Source: Rifleibacterium sp035352635 (GTDB taxonomy: Bacteria; Muiribacteriota; Ozemobacteria; Ozemobacterales; Ozemobacteraceae). Taken from it: a stretch of DNA of 64,000 nucleotides. The notes under the pieces are model-generated. The model made no database searches. It saw nothing but the letters and a program-made list of their open reading frames with translations, and was not told the origin of the DNA. How positions within the stretch are numbered: position 1 is the stretch's first letter; each line of letters starts with the position of its first letter. This document shows, one piece after another, positions 31,067 to 41,300 of this stretch. The position numbers and the translations under genes were made by a program. The stretch covers positions 24,167 through 88,166 of the forward strand of contig DAOPYA010000003.1 of assembly GCA_035352635.1 (NCBI GenBank), given 5' to 3'.

Positions 31067-32128
31067 ATGATAGATGCTGTCTCTTACCACAGCGAATCGG
31101 GCAGCCTGGAGCTGCTCGACCAGACTTTGCTGCCCGTTGACACGAAAATATTGCGCTGCCATGATGAGCACGAAGTAGCGCATGCCATAGTCACCATGAA
31201 GGTGCGAGGTGCTCCGGCTATCGGCGTTGCCGCGGCTTATGGCATCGCCCTTGGTCTGGCCAGCCGCGCCAACCAGCCCGGGAACCTTGATCAGGCCCTC
31301 GATTACGTCTGCAAGTTGCTCGCGGCTACCAGGCCGACGGCTGTTAACTTGTTCTGGGCCATCGAACGGGTCAAAAAGGCAGTTAAAGAGCAGGCGGGCG
31401 GCGATTTTGCCGTAGCTGCGGCCGTTGCCCTTAAAGAGGCTCATGCCATCAAAGCCGAAGATATCGAAATGTGCCGCAGAATCGGGCATTTTGGCGCCAG
31501 TCTGCTGAAAGACGGCGACACATGGCTGACCCACTGTAATGCCGGGGCCTTGGCCACTGCGGGTTATGGCACCGCGCTCGGGGTTTTTCGGGCAGCCCGC
31601 GAGCAGGGCAGAAAATTCAAAATTTTTGTTGATGAGACCCGGCCGTTGCTGCAGGGCGCCAGACTCACCGCCTGGGAACTATCTCAAGAAGGCTTTGACG
31701 CCACTCTCATCTGCGACAACATGGCCGGCAGCCTGATTCGCGATGATCGAGTTCAGGGTGTCGTCGTCGGAGCCGACCGCATCACCGCCAAAGGCTTTGT
31801 TGCCAACAAAATCGGCACTTACCCTCTTGCCGTGCTGGCCAAATACAACGGAGTGCCATTCTATGTGGCTGCCCCGGCTTCGACCTTCGATCTTGGCATT
31901 TCTTACGGCAACGAGATCAAAATTGAAGAGCGCGACCACAATGAAGTCAGATTTATCGGCGGTGTTCAAATCGCGCCCGACAACATGCCGGTTTATAATC
32001 CGGCATTTGACGTCACCCCGCCCGAACTGATCACAGCCATCATTACCGACCGCGGCATTATCAGGCCGATCTATGGCGAAACTATCCCTGAAGTGATCGG
32101 CAGACCGCCAGCCGGAAAAGCATCATGA
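31067..32128 (+). CDS. mtnA: S-methyl-5-thioribose-1-phosphate isomerase
   Basis: 353 residues of the eIF2B-like aldose-ketose isomerase family. Catalytic Cys157 is in THCNAGALAT and catalytic Asp237 in VGADRIT; KIGTYPLA follows as expected. It converts 5-methylthioribose-1-phosphate to 5-methylthioribulose-1-phosphate in the cytoplasm, in methionine salvage or the DHAP shunt. It overlaps the class II aldolase by 4 nt, which fits the shunt. It leads a presumed six-gene operon. Confidence 0.95.
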   Translation: MIDAVSYHSESGSLELLDQTLLPVDTKILRCHDEHEVAHAIVTMKVRGAPAIGVAAAYGIALGLASRANQPGNLDQALDYVCKLLAATRPTAVNLFWAIERVKKAVKEQAGGDFAVAAAVALKEAHAIKAEDIEMCRRIGHFGASLLKDGDTWLTHCNAGALATAGYGTALGVFRAAREQGRKFKIFVDETRPLLQGARLTAWELSQEGFDATLICDNMAGSLIRDDRVQGVVVGADRITAKGFVANKIGTYPLAVLAKYNGVPFYVAAPASTFDLGISYGNEIKIEERDHNEVRFIGGVQIAPDNMPVYNPAFDVTPPELITAIITDRGIIRPIYGETIPEVIGRPPAGKAS

Positions 32129-32691
32129 ACATACTTCGCGATTTTCAGACAGCAGGCTACGACCTGTTTATTGCCGGCCTGAACAATTCACACTCGGGTA
32201 ACATGAGCGTGCGAAACAACCGGATGATGGCGATTACCCGCAGCGGCTCAATGCTGCATCGTCTCGACTACAACGACATCGTCGAGACCCTCATAGACGG
32301 TGAAGATGCCGAAACTCCAAGGGCCTCACGCGAGCGACCAGTTCATCGCGCCATTTATCAGCAGACTGACGCCCTGGCAATAGTGCATGCACACCCACCG
32401 CAACTGATTGCCCTGTCGTTCTTCACTGACCTGTTTGTGCCGATCGATGCGGAGGGGCGCTATTTCTTTCCGGATGGTGTGCCGGTTATCGAAGTTGCCA
32501 ATGCCATCGCCTCTGAAGAGGTGGCGGCAAGGGTTTCGCCATTACTGGCTCGGGTGCCAGTTGTTATTGTGCGCGGTCACGGCACTTTTGCTATCGGTAC
32601 GACTCTCGAAGACGGTTTTCACCATACCAGCAGTCTGGAACACAGCGCCAGGATTGCTTCAGCCTATAGAGTTAATTCAAACTTAAAATAA
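32125..32691 (+). CDS. Class II aldolase/adducin-family protein, probable DHAP-shunt aldolase
   Basis: 188 residues. Zinc ligands are visible as His-x-His in VHAHPP and a third His in RGHG; a Glu in SRERPVHRAIY sits where FucA has its catalytic Glu73. The fold is shared by FucA-type aldolases and MtnB dehydratases. Coupling to mtnA by an ATGA overlap suggests it acts on 5-(methylthio)ribulose-1-phosphate or 5-deoxyribulose-1-phosphate. Aldol cleavage to DHAP plus an aldehyde (Ald2-type) fits, but MtnB-type dehydration cannot be excluded. No other methionine-salvage gene is nearby. Confidence 0.82.
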   Translation: MNILRDFQTAGYDLFIAGLNNSHSGNMSVRNNRMMAITRSGSMLHRLDYNDIVETLIDGEDAETPRASRERPVHRAIYQQTDALAIVHAHPPQLIALSFFTDLFVPIDAEGRYFFPDGVPVIEVANAIASEEVAARVSPLLARVPVVIVRGHGTFAIGTTLEDGFHHTSSLEHSARIASAYRVNSNLK

Positions 32692-32702
32692 GGACACCTG
32701 CA

Positions 32703-35700
32703 ATGCTTTTCGAAAAACCAGAAAATACAGTTTCAGCGCGACGCGAAGAAGAGATTCTGAAATACTGGGAACAGGAAGATATTTTCCAGAAGTCGATGAA
32801 GAACCGCGAAGGCGCGAAGAAATTTGTATTCTTCGAAGGCCCGCCAACCGCCAACGGCTCCCCGCACCCCGGTCACGTTCTGACCAAAGCGATGAAAGAC
32901 CTGGTGCCGCGCTATAAAACCATGTGCGGTTTTCATGTCGGGCGCAAGGCTGGCTGGGATACCCACGGTCTGCCGGTCGAGCTCGAAGTCGAAAAGCAGC
33001 TGGGCATCGAGAGCAAGCAGGATATCGAAAAATACGGCATCGAAAATTTTATCAAGAAGTGTCGTGAAAGCGTCTTCAAATATGAAGCGCAATGGCGGGC
33101 CATGGTGAACCGCGGCGGTTTCTGGATCGACATGAACGACCCCTATATCACCTGCACCAACAAGTATATTGAAACCGTCTGGTGGATGCTTGGCCAGTTC
33201 TGGAAGGAAGGCATGCTTTACGAAGGGCACAAGGTCGTTCCTTACTGCCCGCGCTGTGGCACGGCGCTTTCTTCGCACGAAGTTGCCCAGGGCTATCGCG
33301 AAGTCGAAGATCCATCGGTTTACGTCAGATTTGCCATAAAAGATCAGCCCGATACCAGCTTTCTGGTCTGGACAACCACCCCCTGGACGCTAATTTCTAA
33401 CGTTGCGCTTGCAGTAGGCAAAGACATTGACTACGTCAAAGTGAAGCTGAACGAAGAATACCTGATTCTGGCCAAAGCCCGGCTCGAAGTGCTGAACGGC
33501 GAAGGCGAAATCGTCGATACCATGAAGGGCGAAAAGCTCCTCAATATCGAATATCAGCAGCTTTATACCTATGTTAAGCCACAAAAAAGAGCACATTATG
33601 TGATTGCCGGCGATTTCGTATCGACTGAAGATGGCTCGGGTATCGTTCATATCGCCCCGGCTTTCGGCGAAGACGACTATCGGGTTGGTAAAGAAAACGA
33701 TCTGCCGGTAATTCAGCCGGTCGGTCTCGACGGCAAGTTCAAAGACGAAGTCACCCCCTGGAAGGGCATTTTCGTCAAAAAAGCCGACCCGGATATCATC
33801 AAAGAGCTAAAAACCAGCAAGCGCCTTTTCGCTTCGGCAAAAATCAAGCACACTTACCCATTTTGCTGGCGTTGCGACAGCCCGCTGCTTTATTACGCAC
33901 GCCACAGCTGGTTCATCAAGGCCACGGCCTTCAAAGACGAAGTTCTCAAGAACAACGACCTGATCAACTGGTATCCGGCGCACATCAAGGAAGGCCGCTT
34001 TCTGAACTTTCTTGAAAACATGATCGACTGGGCCATTTCACGTGACCGCTACTGGGGCACACCACTGCCGATCTGGGTCTGCACCGCATGCAAACACCAT
34101 CATCTTGTTGACAGCATTGCCAATCTTAAGGAACTGGGCCGCAATGTTCCTGATGACATTGAGCTTCACAAGCCTTACGTTGACCAGATCGAACTGACCT
34201 GCCCAAAATGTTCGGCGGGCATGAAGCGGGTTCCCGAGGTCATCGACTGCTGGTTCGATTCTGGCGCCATGCACACCGCCCAGTGGCATTACCCATTCGA
34301 AAACCAAGAAACGTTCAAAGAAAATTTTCCGGCCGATTTCATCTGTGAAGCCGTCGATCAGACTCGCGGCTGGTTTTACAGTCTGTTGGTGACCAGCACT
34401 TTCCTGCACAAAGCGCCCGCCTACAAAAACGTTGTCGTTCTCGGGCTGATCTGCGACAAAAATGGCATCAAGATGAGCAAGTCGAAGGGAAACGTGCTTG
34501 ACTGCATGGCATTATTCGACAAATACGGTGCCGATGCTGTTCGCTGGTCGCTCTACAGTGGCACTGCCCCATGGAACACCCGCAGATTTTACGAAGAAGC
34601 GATTGCTGAGTCTCAGAAACGTTATCTAGGCACCTTGCAGAACGTTTATAGTTTCTTTGTGCTGTATGCCAACATTGAAAACTTTAACCCGCAGCAGCAC
34701 TCGATCAACGTCGCTGATCGCCCCGAAATCGACCGCTGGATCATTTCGCGGTTCAATCACACCGCCGATGAAGTTCGCAAGGCCATGGACCGCTTTGAAG
34801 TAGTCTGGGCCACCGGGCACATGGAAAAGTTCGTCGATGATCTTTCGAACTGGTATGTGCGCCGCAGTCGTCGCCGTTTCTGGAACAGCAGCACCGGTGG
34901 CGATTCAATCAGCGCCTTTTTGACCCTTTATGAAGTGCTGGTCGGTTTTGCCAAGCTCACCGCACCGTTCACCCCGTTCATTGCTGAAGACATTTATCGC
35001 AATCTGGCTGTCAATATTGACAAGCAGACCCATCAGAGCGTGCATCTCACCGACTACCCGACTGCCCGTGAAGAACTGATTGACGAACAGCTTGAACGCA
35101 AGATGGAATTCGTAATGAAGGTGGTGCAGCTTGGCCGCGCCGCCCGCAACGAAGCCAATCTCAAAGTCAGACAACCCCTTGCCGAAATGAAGGTTGTGGT
35201 AGTTGATGATTTTGAGCGCAACGCCCTCAAAGACATGGAAAATCTGCTGCAGGAAGAGTTGAACATCAAGGAAATCTGCGCGGTGAGCGATGCTGCCAGC
35301 CTGGTTCGCTACGTGGCCAAACCCAATTTTCGCACGATCGGCCAGGGGCCATTGAAGGGCATGATTCCGCAAATCAAGGCGCATCTTGAACAGGCAGATG
35401 GCAATGAAGTGCGCCAACAACTGGCCAACGGCGGTTATGAATTTTCACTTGACGGCAAACCGGTGACTCTCAAACCTGAAGAAGTCGATATGCAGGCCCA
35501 GGCTTCGAGCGACTTTGCGGTGCAGTCAGAAGGTTCGCTCAGTATTGCCCTGAAGAAAGTTCTTTCTCGGGAGCTCATTCTTGAAGGTCTGGCCCGCGAA
35601 CTGGTCAACAAGATACAATTCATGCGCAAAGAACGGGGCTTCGATATTGTCGATAGAATCAGAGTCGGGTATGATGTAATTGATACTGACATGCAGAAAG

Positions 35701-35858
35701 ACATCGACGATTCAGTCAGCCAGTTTGGCGCTTACATCACCCAGGAAACACTGGCCCGCCGCATCGGTGCTATCGATGCATCAACTGGCGAAGCCGCCGA
35801 ATGGAACATTAACGGCATCAGAGTTAGGCTCGGGATTGCCAGGGAGGCATCAGAATGA
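32703..35858 (+). CDS. ileS: Isoleucyl-tRNA synthetase
   Basis: 1051 residues, the length of the clostridial/archaeal-like IleRS group. ATP-site motif HPGH (His55-His58, the HIGH equivalent with Pro), GWDTHGLPVE, editing-domain region about 190-400, and KMSKS at 590-594 are present. Zinc-type cysteines occur in VCTACKHHH and CPKC. The enzyme charges tRNA-Ile. It starts 11 nt after the aldolase with AAGGA, and no T-box leader is possible. It overlaps dnaN by 4 nt. Confidence 0.96.
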   Translation: MLFEKPENTVSARREEEILKYWEQEDIFQKSMKNREGAKKFVFFEGPPTANGSPHPGHVLTKAMKDLVPRYKTMCGFHVGRKAGWDTHGLPVELEVEKQLGIESKQDIEKYGIENFIKKCRESVFKYEAQWRAMVNRGGFWIDMNDPYITCTNKYIETVWWMLGQFWKEGMLYEGHKVVPYCPRCGTALSSHEVAQGYREVEDPSVYVRFAIKDQPDTSFLVWTTTPWTLISNVALAVGKDIDYVKVKLNEEYLILAKARLEVLNGEGEIVDTMKGEKLLNIEYQQLYTYVKPQKRAHYVIAGDFVSTEDGSGIVHIAPAFGEDDYRVGKENDLPVIQPVGLDGKFKDEVTPWKGIFVKKADPDIIKELKTSKRLFASAKIKHTYPFCWRCDSPLLYYARHSWFIKATAFKDEVLKNNDLINWYPAHIKEGRFLNFLENMIDWAISRDRYWGTPLPIWVCTACKHHHLVDSIANLKELGRNVPDDIELHKPYVDQIELTCPKCSAGMKRVPEVIDCWFDSGAMHTAQWHYPFENQETFKENFPADFICEAVDQTRGWFYSLLVTSTFLHKAPAYKNVVVLGLICDKNGIKMSKSKGNVLDCMALFDKYGADAVRWSLYSGTAPWNTRRFYEEAIAESQKRYLGTLQNVYSFFVLYANIENFNPQQHSINVADRPEIDRWIISRFNHTADEVRKAMDRFEVVWATGHMEKFVDDLSNWYVRRSRRRFWNSSTGGDSISAFLTLYEVLVGFAKLTAPFTPFIAEDIYRNLAVNIDKQTHQSVHLTDYPTAREELIDEQLERKMEFVMKVVQLGRAARNEANLKVRQPLAEMKVVVVDDFERNALKDMENLLQEELNIKEICAVSDAASLVRYVAKPNFRTIGQGPLKGMIPQIKAHLEQADGNEVRQQLANGGYEFSLDGKPVTLKPEEVDMQAQASSDFAVQSEGSLSIALKKVLSRELILEGLARELVNKIQFMRKERGFDIVDRIRVGYDVIDTDMQKDIDDSVSQFGAYITQETLARRIGAIDASTGEAAEWNINGIRVRLGIAREASE

Positions 35859-36982
35859 GATTTCAACTTCCGCTCAAGACACTGACCGAAACAGTTGCCA
35901 TGGTCAGCAAGGCTGTGGCCGCCAAGGGCATCAAACCGATTCTTGCCAACCTTCTGATTACAGCGCAGAACAACCAGTTGCGCTTTGTCGGCACTGATCT
36001 TGAAGTAATGATGATTTCGACCATCGAGGCAGAAATCGAAGAAAACGGCAGTTTCACCATTCCGGCGAAGCTGATTCAAGAGATCATCACCAGTATTCCG
36101 GCCGACGAAAACACCGTTACCCGCTTTGAACTCACCGATGCCGATGCCAACGAAATTACCATCATCAGCGGCCGCAGCAAATACACCCTGCAGATTCAAA
36201 GTATCGAAGATTTCCCGCCGGTTCCGGTGGTCGAAGAAGAAGGCTTGCCGGTATTTCAGGCCCCGGGCAATGCTATGGCCCGCGCCCTTAAAGAAGCCGG
36301 AGTGGCCATGAGCGTCGAAGACGGCAACCCGGTTCAAAAAAGTATCTGCATCGACTTCAGCAATCAGGATCGGCCGGTGATGGCATCAACCGACAGCAAA
36401 CGACTCGCAGTTACCAGAATTCAGAGCATTCAGGTTCCGGAAATTTTTCGCCGGGCTTTTATCGTGCCTTCTCGGGCGGTTGCCGAGCTGCAGAAGCTCT
36501 TTGAGAGCAACGAGCAGATAACCATTGGCCTGTATAAAGAACAACTTGTTTTCAGTTCGCCGCAATTTCAGCTGATCACCCGCCTGGTTGAAGGTCGGTT
36601 TCCTGACTACAACAGAGTTCTGCCCAAAGAATCGAGCCGCATTCTCAAGCTCAAACGCAAAGAACTGACCCAGTCACTGAAAGCAGTGGTTCCGATCGCC
36701 AGAAACATCAGCGGCCTTGTGCATTTCGATGTTTCTGCCAACGAAACCAAAATCTGGTCAGATGCGAAAGAGCAGGGCAAGGCTGAATCTTTTCTGCAAT
36801 CTGAACTCAACGGTGAACCAATTAACATAGCCTTCAATGTCAAGTTCCTGCAGGATTTTCTGAACGTTCTCGATGACGAAGAAGTGGTAATCGAAATGAC
36901 CACCCCGAGCTACCCTGGTATGATGCGCCCGGGCAACCCTGAATCGGAATTCAAATACGTCGTGATGCCGATGTCTTATTAA
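35855..36982 (+). CDS. dnaN: DNA polymerase III beta subunit (sliding clamp)
   Basis: 375 residues in three clamp domains. Recognisable stretches are KGIKPILANLLI near the N-terminus, YTLQIQSIEDFPPVP in the middle and VVMPMSY at the end, matching the C-terminal VMPM-R/Y motif that lines the protein-binding cleft. The clamp encircles DNA and tethers polymerase III. Its usual neighbour dnaA is absent; here it follows ileS by a 4-nt overlap, an atypical position. It is the only copy in the window. Confidence 0.95.
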   Translation: MRFQLPLKTLTETVAMVSKAVAAKGIKPILANLLITAQNNQLRFVGTDLEVMMISTIEAEIEENGSFTIPAKLIQEIITSIPADENTVTRFELTDADANEITIISGRSKYTLQIQSIEDFPPVPVVEEEGLPVFQAPGNAMARALKEAGVAMSVEDGNPVQKSICIDFSNQDRPVMASTDSKRLAVTRIQSIQVPEIFRRAFIVPSRAVAELQKLFESNEQITIGLYKEQLVFSSPQFQLITRLVEGRFPDYNRVLPKESSRILKLKRKELTQSLKAVVPIARNISGLVHFDVSANETKIWSDAKEQGKAESFLQSELNGEPINIAFNVKFLQDFLNVLDDEEVVIEMTTPSYPGMMRPGNPESEFKYVVMPMSY

Positions 36983-37003
36983 TAAAGGAAGCGGGATATA
37001 AAT

Positions 37004-38317
37004 ATGAGCAGAATTGATTCTACGAAGCTGCGCCGCGAACTTGTCAGTGAAAAATCAGAAGTCAGAAAGGCAGCAATTGCTGAATTAAAGAGTTTTTCGG
37101 CTGAAGAAGCCCTGCCATTGCTGACCGAACTGCTGAACTGCAAAAATGACGATGTGCTGACTGATATCGGCAAATCTATGGCGGCCTACAAAGACGAGGC
37201 ATTGCCATACCTGATCAAAGCCCTGAGTTCTGAAAGCTATAATCAGCGCCGTGGTGCATCTATAGCGCTCGCCCGTCTTGGCCCGACCTCGCTGAACAAA
37301 CTCATGGCCATGATTCCGGAAAACGAAGAAGACGTAGATTACTGGATGGTTCAGACCCTCGGCAACATGGGCGGAGAAGCTGTTCAATACCTCGTCAGGA
37401 TTTTCAGGCACCCAAATCAGAAAATTCGCATAGCAGCCATCAGAGCGGCTCAGAACATTAACGACCCAAGAATGGTTGTTTCATTGCTGCATCTGCTCGA
37501 AGAGCAGAACTGGCCGATACGCAAGGCAGCTTACGACAGCCTTGAAAAAATCTATACCTGCAATCAGCAGGCAGTTGCCTCGGCCCTTGAAAGCAGCAGC
37601 GAGGAAGCGAAATTCTGGATCATCAAACTGCTGTCGCAGCAGGCTGCACCTCAGCTGGTGCCGCAGTTTGCCCGAATCGTCGAGTCAGCCCCCATGGAAT
37701 CAAAGCTAGAGGCAATCAAAGCTCTGGCGATGGTTGAAAACGCGGAAGCTCACCGACTGCTGGTCGGCTACCTGGCGCACAAATCCTGGATAATCAGAAA
37801 AACTGCTGCCGATGCGATCTGGGCGCAGGGGCTTGGGGTATCAGAAGAACTGATGTCGGCCATCAAAGGCGCCAACGTCGATGCGCGCTACTGGTCAGTC
37901 AAGCTTCTTGGCCAATCCCGTGAACCTCAGATTTTTGAAGAAATTGTCAAATGTCTTCAGGACAGTCAGCACTCAGTGCGCTCAGCCGCGTGTCAGGCCC
38001 TCGGGTCTCTTGGCGACAAACGGGCACTGGCGCCTTTAATGACCATGCTCAACGATGAATCAGAAGAAGTTAGAACGGCAGCGATTCTGTCGCTGAGTCA
38101 GCTTGGCGACCGCGAAGAAATTCAGCCCAAATCGGCACTGCCGGCGCACATCCGCAAGGAAAACATGCTTCCATGCACTAAATGCGGGAAGCTGGTCGGT
38201 CGAAACTTCAGTTTTTGCCCATTTTGCATGACCCATCTGCGCAACAGCTGCCGCCATTGCGGCCGGGTCGTTGAAGCGGGCTGGAAGGGCTGCCCGGACT
38301 GCGGAGCGCCTGTGTGA
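37004..38317 (+). CDS. HEAT-repeat protein with C-terminal double zinc ribbon
   Basis: 437 residues. At least eight HEAT/PBS-lyase-type helical pairs fill about 1-370 (for example EVRKAAIAELKSF, RIAAIRAAQNI, SVRSAACQALGSL, EVRTAAILSLSQL). The last 50 residues form two CXXC ribbons: CTKCGK...CPFC and CRHCGR...CPDC. There is no signal peptide, so it is a cytoplasmic scaffold or adaptor. It lies 21 nt after dnaN with AAGGAAG, in the same operon. A partner is not known. Confidence 0.8.
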   Translation: MSRIDSTKLRRELVSEKSEVRKAAIAELKSFSAEEALPLLTELLNCKNDDVLTDIGKSMAAYKDEALPYLIKALSSESYNQRRGASIALARLGPTSLNKLMAMIPENEEDVDYWMVQTLGNMGGEAVQYLVRIFRHPNQKIRIAAIRAAQNINDPRMVVSLLHLLEEQNWPIRKAAYDSLEKIYTCNQQAVASALESSSEEAKFWIIKLLSQQAAPQLVPQFARIVESAPMESKLEAIKALAMVENAEAHRLLVGYLAHKSWIIRKTAADAIWAQGLGVSEELMSAIKGANVDARYWSVKLLGQSREPQIFEEIVKCLQDSQHSVRSAACQALGSLGDKRALAPLMTMLNDESEEVRTAAILSLSQLGDREEIQPKSALPAHIRKENMLPCTKCGKLVGRNFSFCPFCMTHLRNSCRHCGRVVEAGWKGCPDCGAPV

Positions 38318-38342
38318 CAGTTTGAACAACAGGGGGCCAGAA

Positions 38343-41300
38343 ATGAGCCGAAAACAACTTGCAGCTTTTTTAAGCATTGCTGTAATTGTGTTTTCGGTTC
38401 TTTTTTATCAACCATTGCTGGCCGACCAGGAACCCGAAGTCATTAAAATCGGCATACTTGATAAAGAAAGCGTTGGTGGCTGGAACTACGAATGGCAGGA
38501 GACCGTAGATTTTCTCAACAGTGAAATCAAGGAACATCACTTTGAAAAAATCATGCTGCCATGGCGCGAACTGCGTGCTGCGGTAGATGACGGTACTGTT
38601 GATTTTATCATAGCCAGCCCGATTTTCAGTGTTGAAGCTGGCATGGAAGGCCAGATGACGGTAATTGCGACCCTGAAGCGCGAGAGTGAAAAAATTGAAG
38701 CTTTCGATAATCTTTTGGGGTCAGTAATTTTCTGGCGTGCTGATGACAAGAACATCAAAACGCTCTGGGACATCACCAACAAGCGTCTTGCTGCCGGCCC
38801 GGTGCAATCAATAGGGGGTTGGCTGGCCGCGGTACGAGAATTTGCTGACCGGGGCATCGACCTGCGCAAGGCCTGCCGCACCATCAAGCATCATTCTGAC
38901 ACCCGAAAAATCGTTGATGAGGTTCTCTCTGGCGAGGCTGATTTCGGAATCTGTCAGACGGCGAGTCTTGAATCCCTCGCCCGGCAAGGGCAGTTCGACA
39001 TGCGATCGATTACCTATAGTCGTGAACTCTACCTTCACACTGAATCTCTGCCATTCGCCTGCTCAACCCGTCTCTACCCTGAATGGTCTTTTGCCAGGGC
39101 CAGGCATACCAACGAAAATCTGGTTGAAAGGGTTAACCTGGCTATTCTAAAAATGTCGAATATCGATGTTCCAAAAAAGATCACCTGGGGTATCGCGGCA
39201 AACTATGCCCAGGTTCACCAGCTCATGCAGGTTCTCAGGCTTGAACCCTACAACCAGGATAATTCTCTGGTATCTTCCCTGATCAAACGTTTCAAAAACT
39301 GGATCGCCATACTGCTAACTGCCACCCTTTTGCTCGGAGTTGGCATGTTTTATCTGTTGGCGCTGAATCGAAGGCTGCGAAACCTCAGCAGTGAACTCGA
39401 AAATCAGAAGTCTTTTCTCAAGCACCTGATCGACTCAATTCCTGACTATATCTTTGTTAAAGATTTTCAGGGTCATTATCTGCTCTGCAATGAATCTTTT
39501 GCCCGGGCCTTTAACTGCAAAGCTGACCAGATCGACGGCAAAACCGACGCAGAGGTTTTGCCTGGGGGTGAACCCTTGCTGGCGCCCTTACAGGCGCCTT
39601 CAGAGTTCGGGGTCAGCGAAAAAATCACCCGCGAGATTGATCTGCCTGATTCAACGACCATATTCGGTGAAATCATCAGGGTGACCTGCCAGCTGAAAGA
39701 CCTCGAAGAGCCGAGAATTGTCGGTATTATTCGCGATGTTTCGGTCAGTTACCGGGCACGCCAACGCCAGGAACAACGCGAAAAGCTGATTTCAGGCATA
39801 GCGCAAGCCGCTCACCTGATTGTCGGCGCTGAATCAACCGTCGAAGAAGCTATGCCCGGCGCCCTTGATGCGATAGCCACGGCAGTTGGCGCCGACCGGA
39901 TCGGCCTGATAAGAAACTCAGACCCAGCCAACCCGGCTGAGAGTCCGATAAGTTTTCGCTGCTTCTCATGTTATTGCAAAAACGAGCACCATTGCCACAA
40001 TCAGACAGCAGAAATAGTTGCCGATGCAATCAGAAACAACGCCCGAAAGCTCTATGCCGGTTCGGCTATTGGCCGCACCATTGCCGAATTTTCGCCTGAA
40101 ACACAGGCCAAGCTGCGGGCTGTTGGGGTCAAATCATTGTTGATCATACCGGTCTTCGTTCACAAAAAGTTCTGGGGTTGCCTTGAAGTGCACGCGATCA
40201 CTGAAGAACGGCGCTGGTTTGATTTTGAGATTTCTGCCCTGCTGCTGGCAGCAGATATTTTTGGTTCGATGATTGAGCGAAGTAACGACTTCAGACAACT
40301 GCTCGACTACCGTGACCGGTTGCGCCTTGCGCTTGATTCTGCCGGGTTGTTTCTCTGGGAGTTTGATTTCGAAAACAAAATAAACAATACTCCCGATGAC
40401 CTTTATAACAACCTGGGCTATTCAGGAACAAGTGAAATTGAGGCGCAGCGTCAGCTAGGGTTTGAGATTTTTCACCCTGATGACCAGCATCTGATAAGAA
40501 ATATTGCTGAAGTCGAAAACTGCCAGTTCGAAGTGCGCCTGAAAAGCGCGGCAGAGCGGTTTATCTGGCACTCATTCATCGGGCGAAACTATTTTGGCAG
40601 CAATCGCCAGCATATCAAACTGATCGGGTTTTTCAGAAACACCTCAATTGAGCACGAAAACGCCATGCTGCTGCGCATGGAAGAAGCCCGAAACGCCCAC
40701 GCCCTCACGGCCGCCCACGCGGCAAGCTGGGAATACAAGCCTGAAGAACGCCGGTTTTTCTGGTCAGGGCACATCAAGAACCTGCTTGGTTACAGCCCCG
40801 AAATCTTTTCTCCAAATATTCAGTCGGTCTACCAGGTTATTCACCCCGACGACCTGCCAGAAGCCAAGGCGGCTGTGCGTGAGTTTCTGGCTTCGGGCAA
40901 AGAACTGCGTTTCGACTGCCGGTTACGCAGATTTGACGGTTCTTATTCATGGTTCACTAACCTCGGCACCCAGGTCAAAGACCCTGAACTGGCTGAATAT
41001 CGTTATTACGGCATCCTGATCGATATTTCTGAAACAAGGGCTTTGCAGCAGAATCTTCTCGAAGCAAGCAATCATGCCCGCGAAATGGCGCTACAGGCTC
41101 AACAGGCCAGCCAGGCCAAAACCGAGTTTCTCGCCAACATGTCGCATGAGATCAGAACCCCGATGAATGGCATTCTCGGCATGCTCGAACTCTTGATGAC
41201 CACAGACCTGAATACCCGTCAGAAAGAATTCGCCGATTTGATTTATCGATCATCGCATGCCCTTTTGAACATTTTGAATTCAGTTCTCGACCTGTCGAAG

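Noticed and set aside
30711..31070. 119-codon plus-strand frame before mtnA
   Set aside because: No Shine-Dalgarno, no conserved motif, overlaps the mtnA start and contains its promoter.
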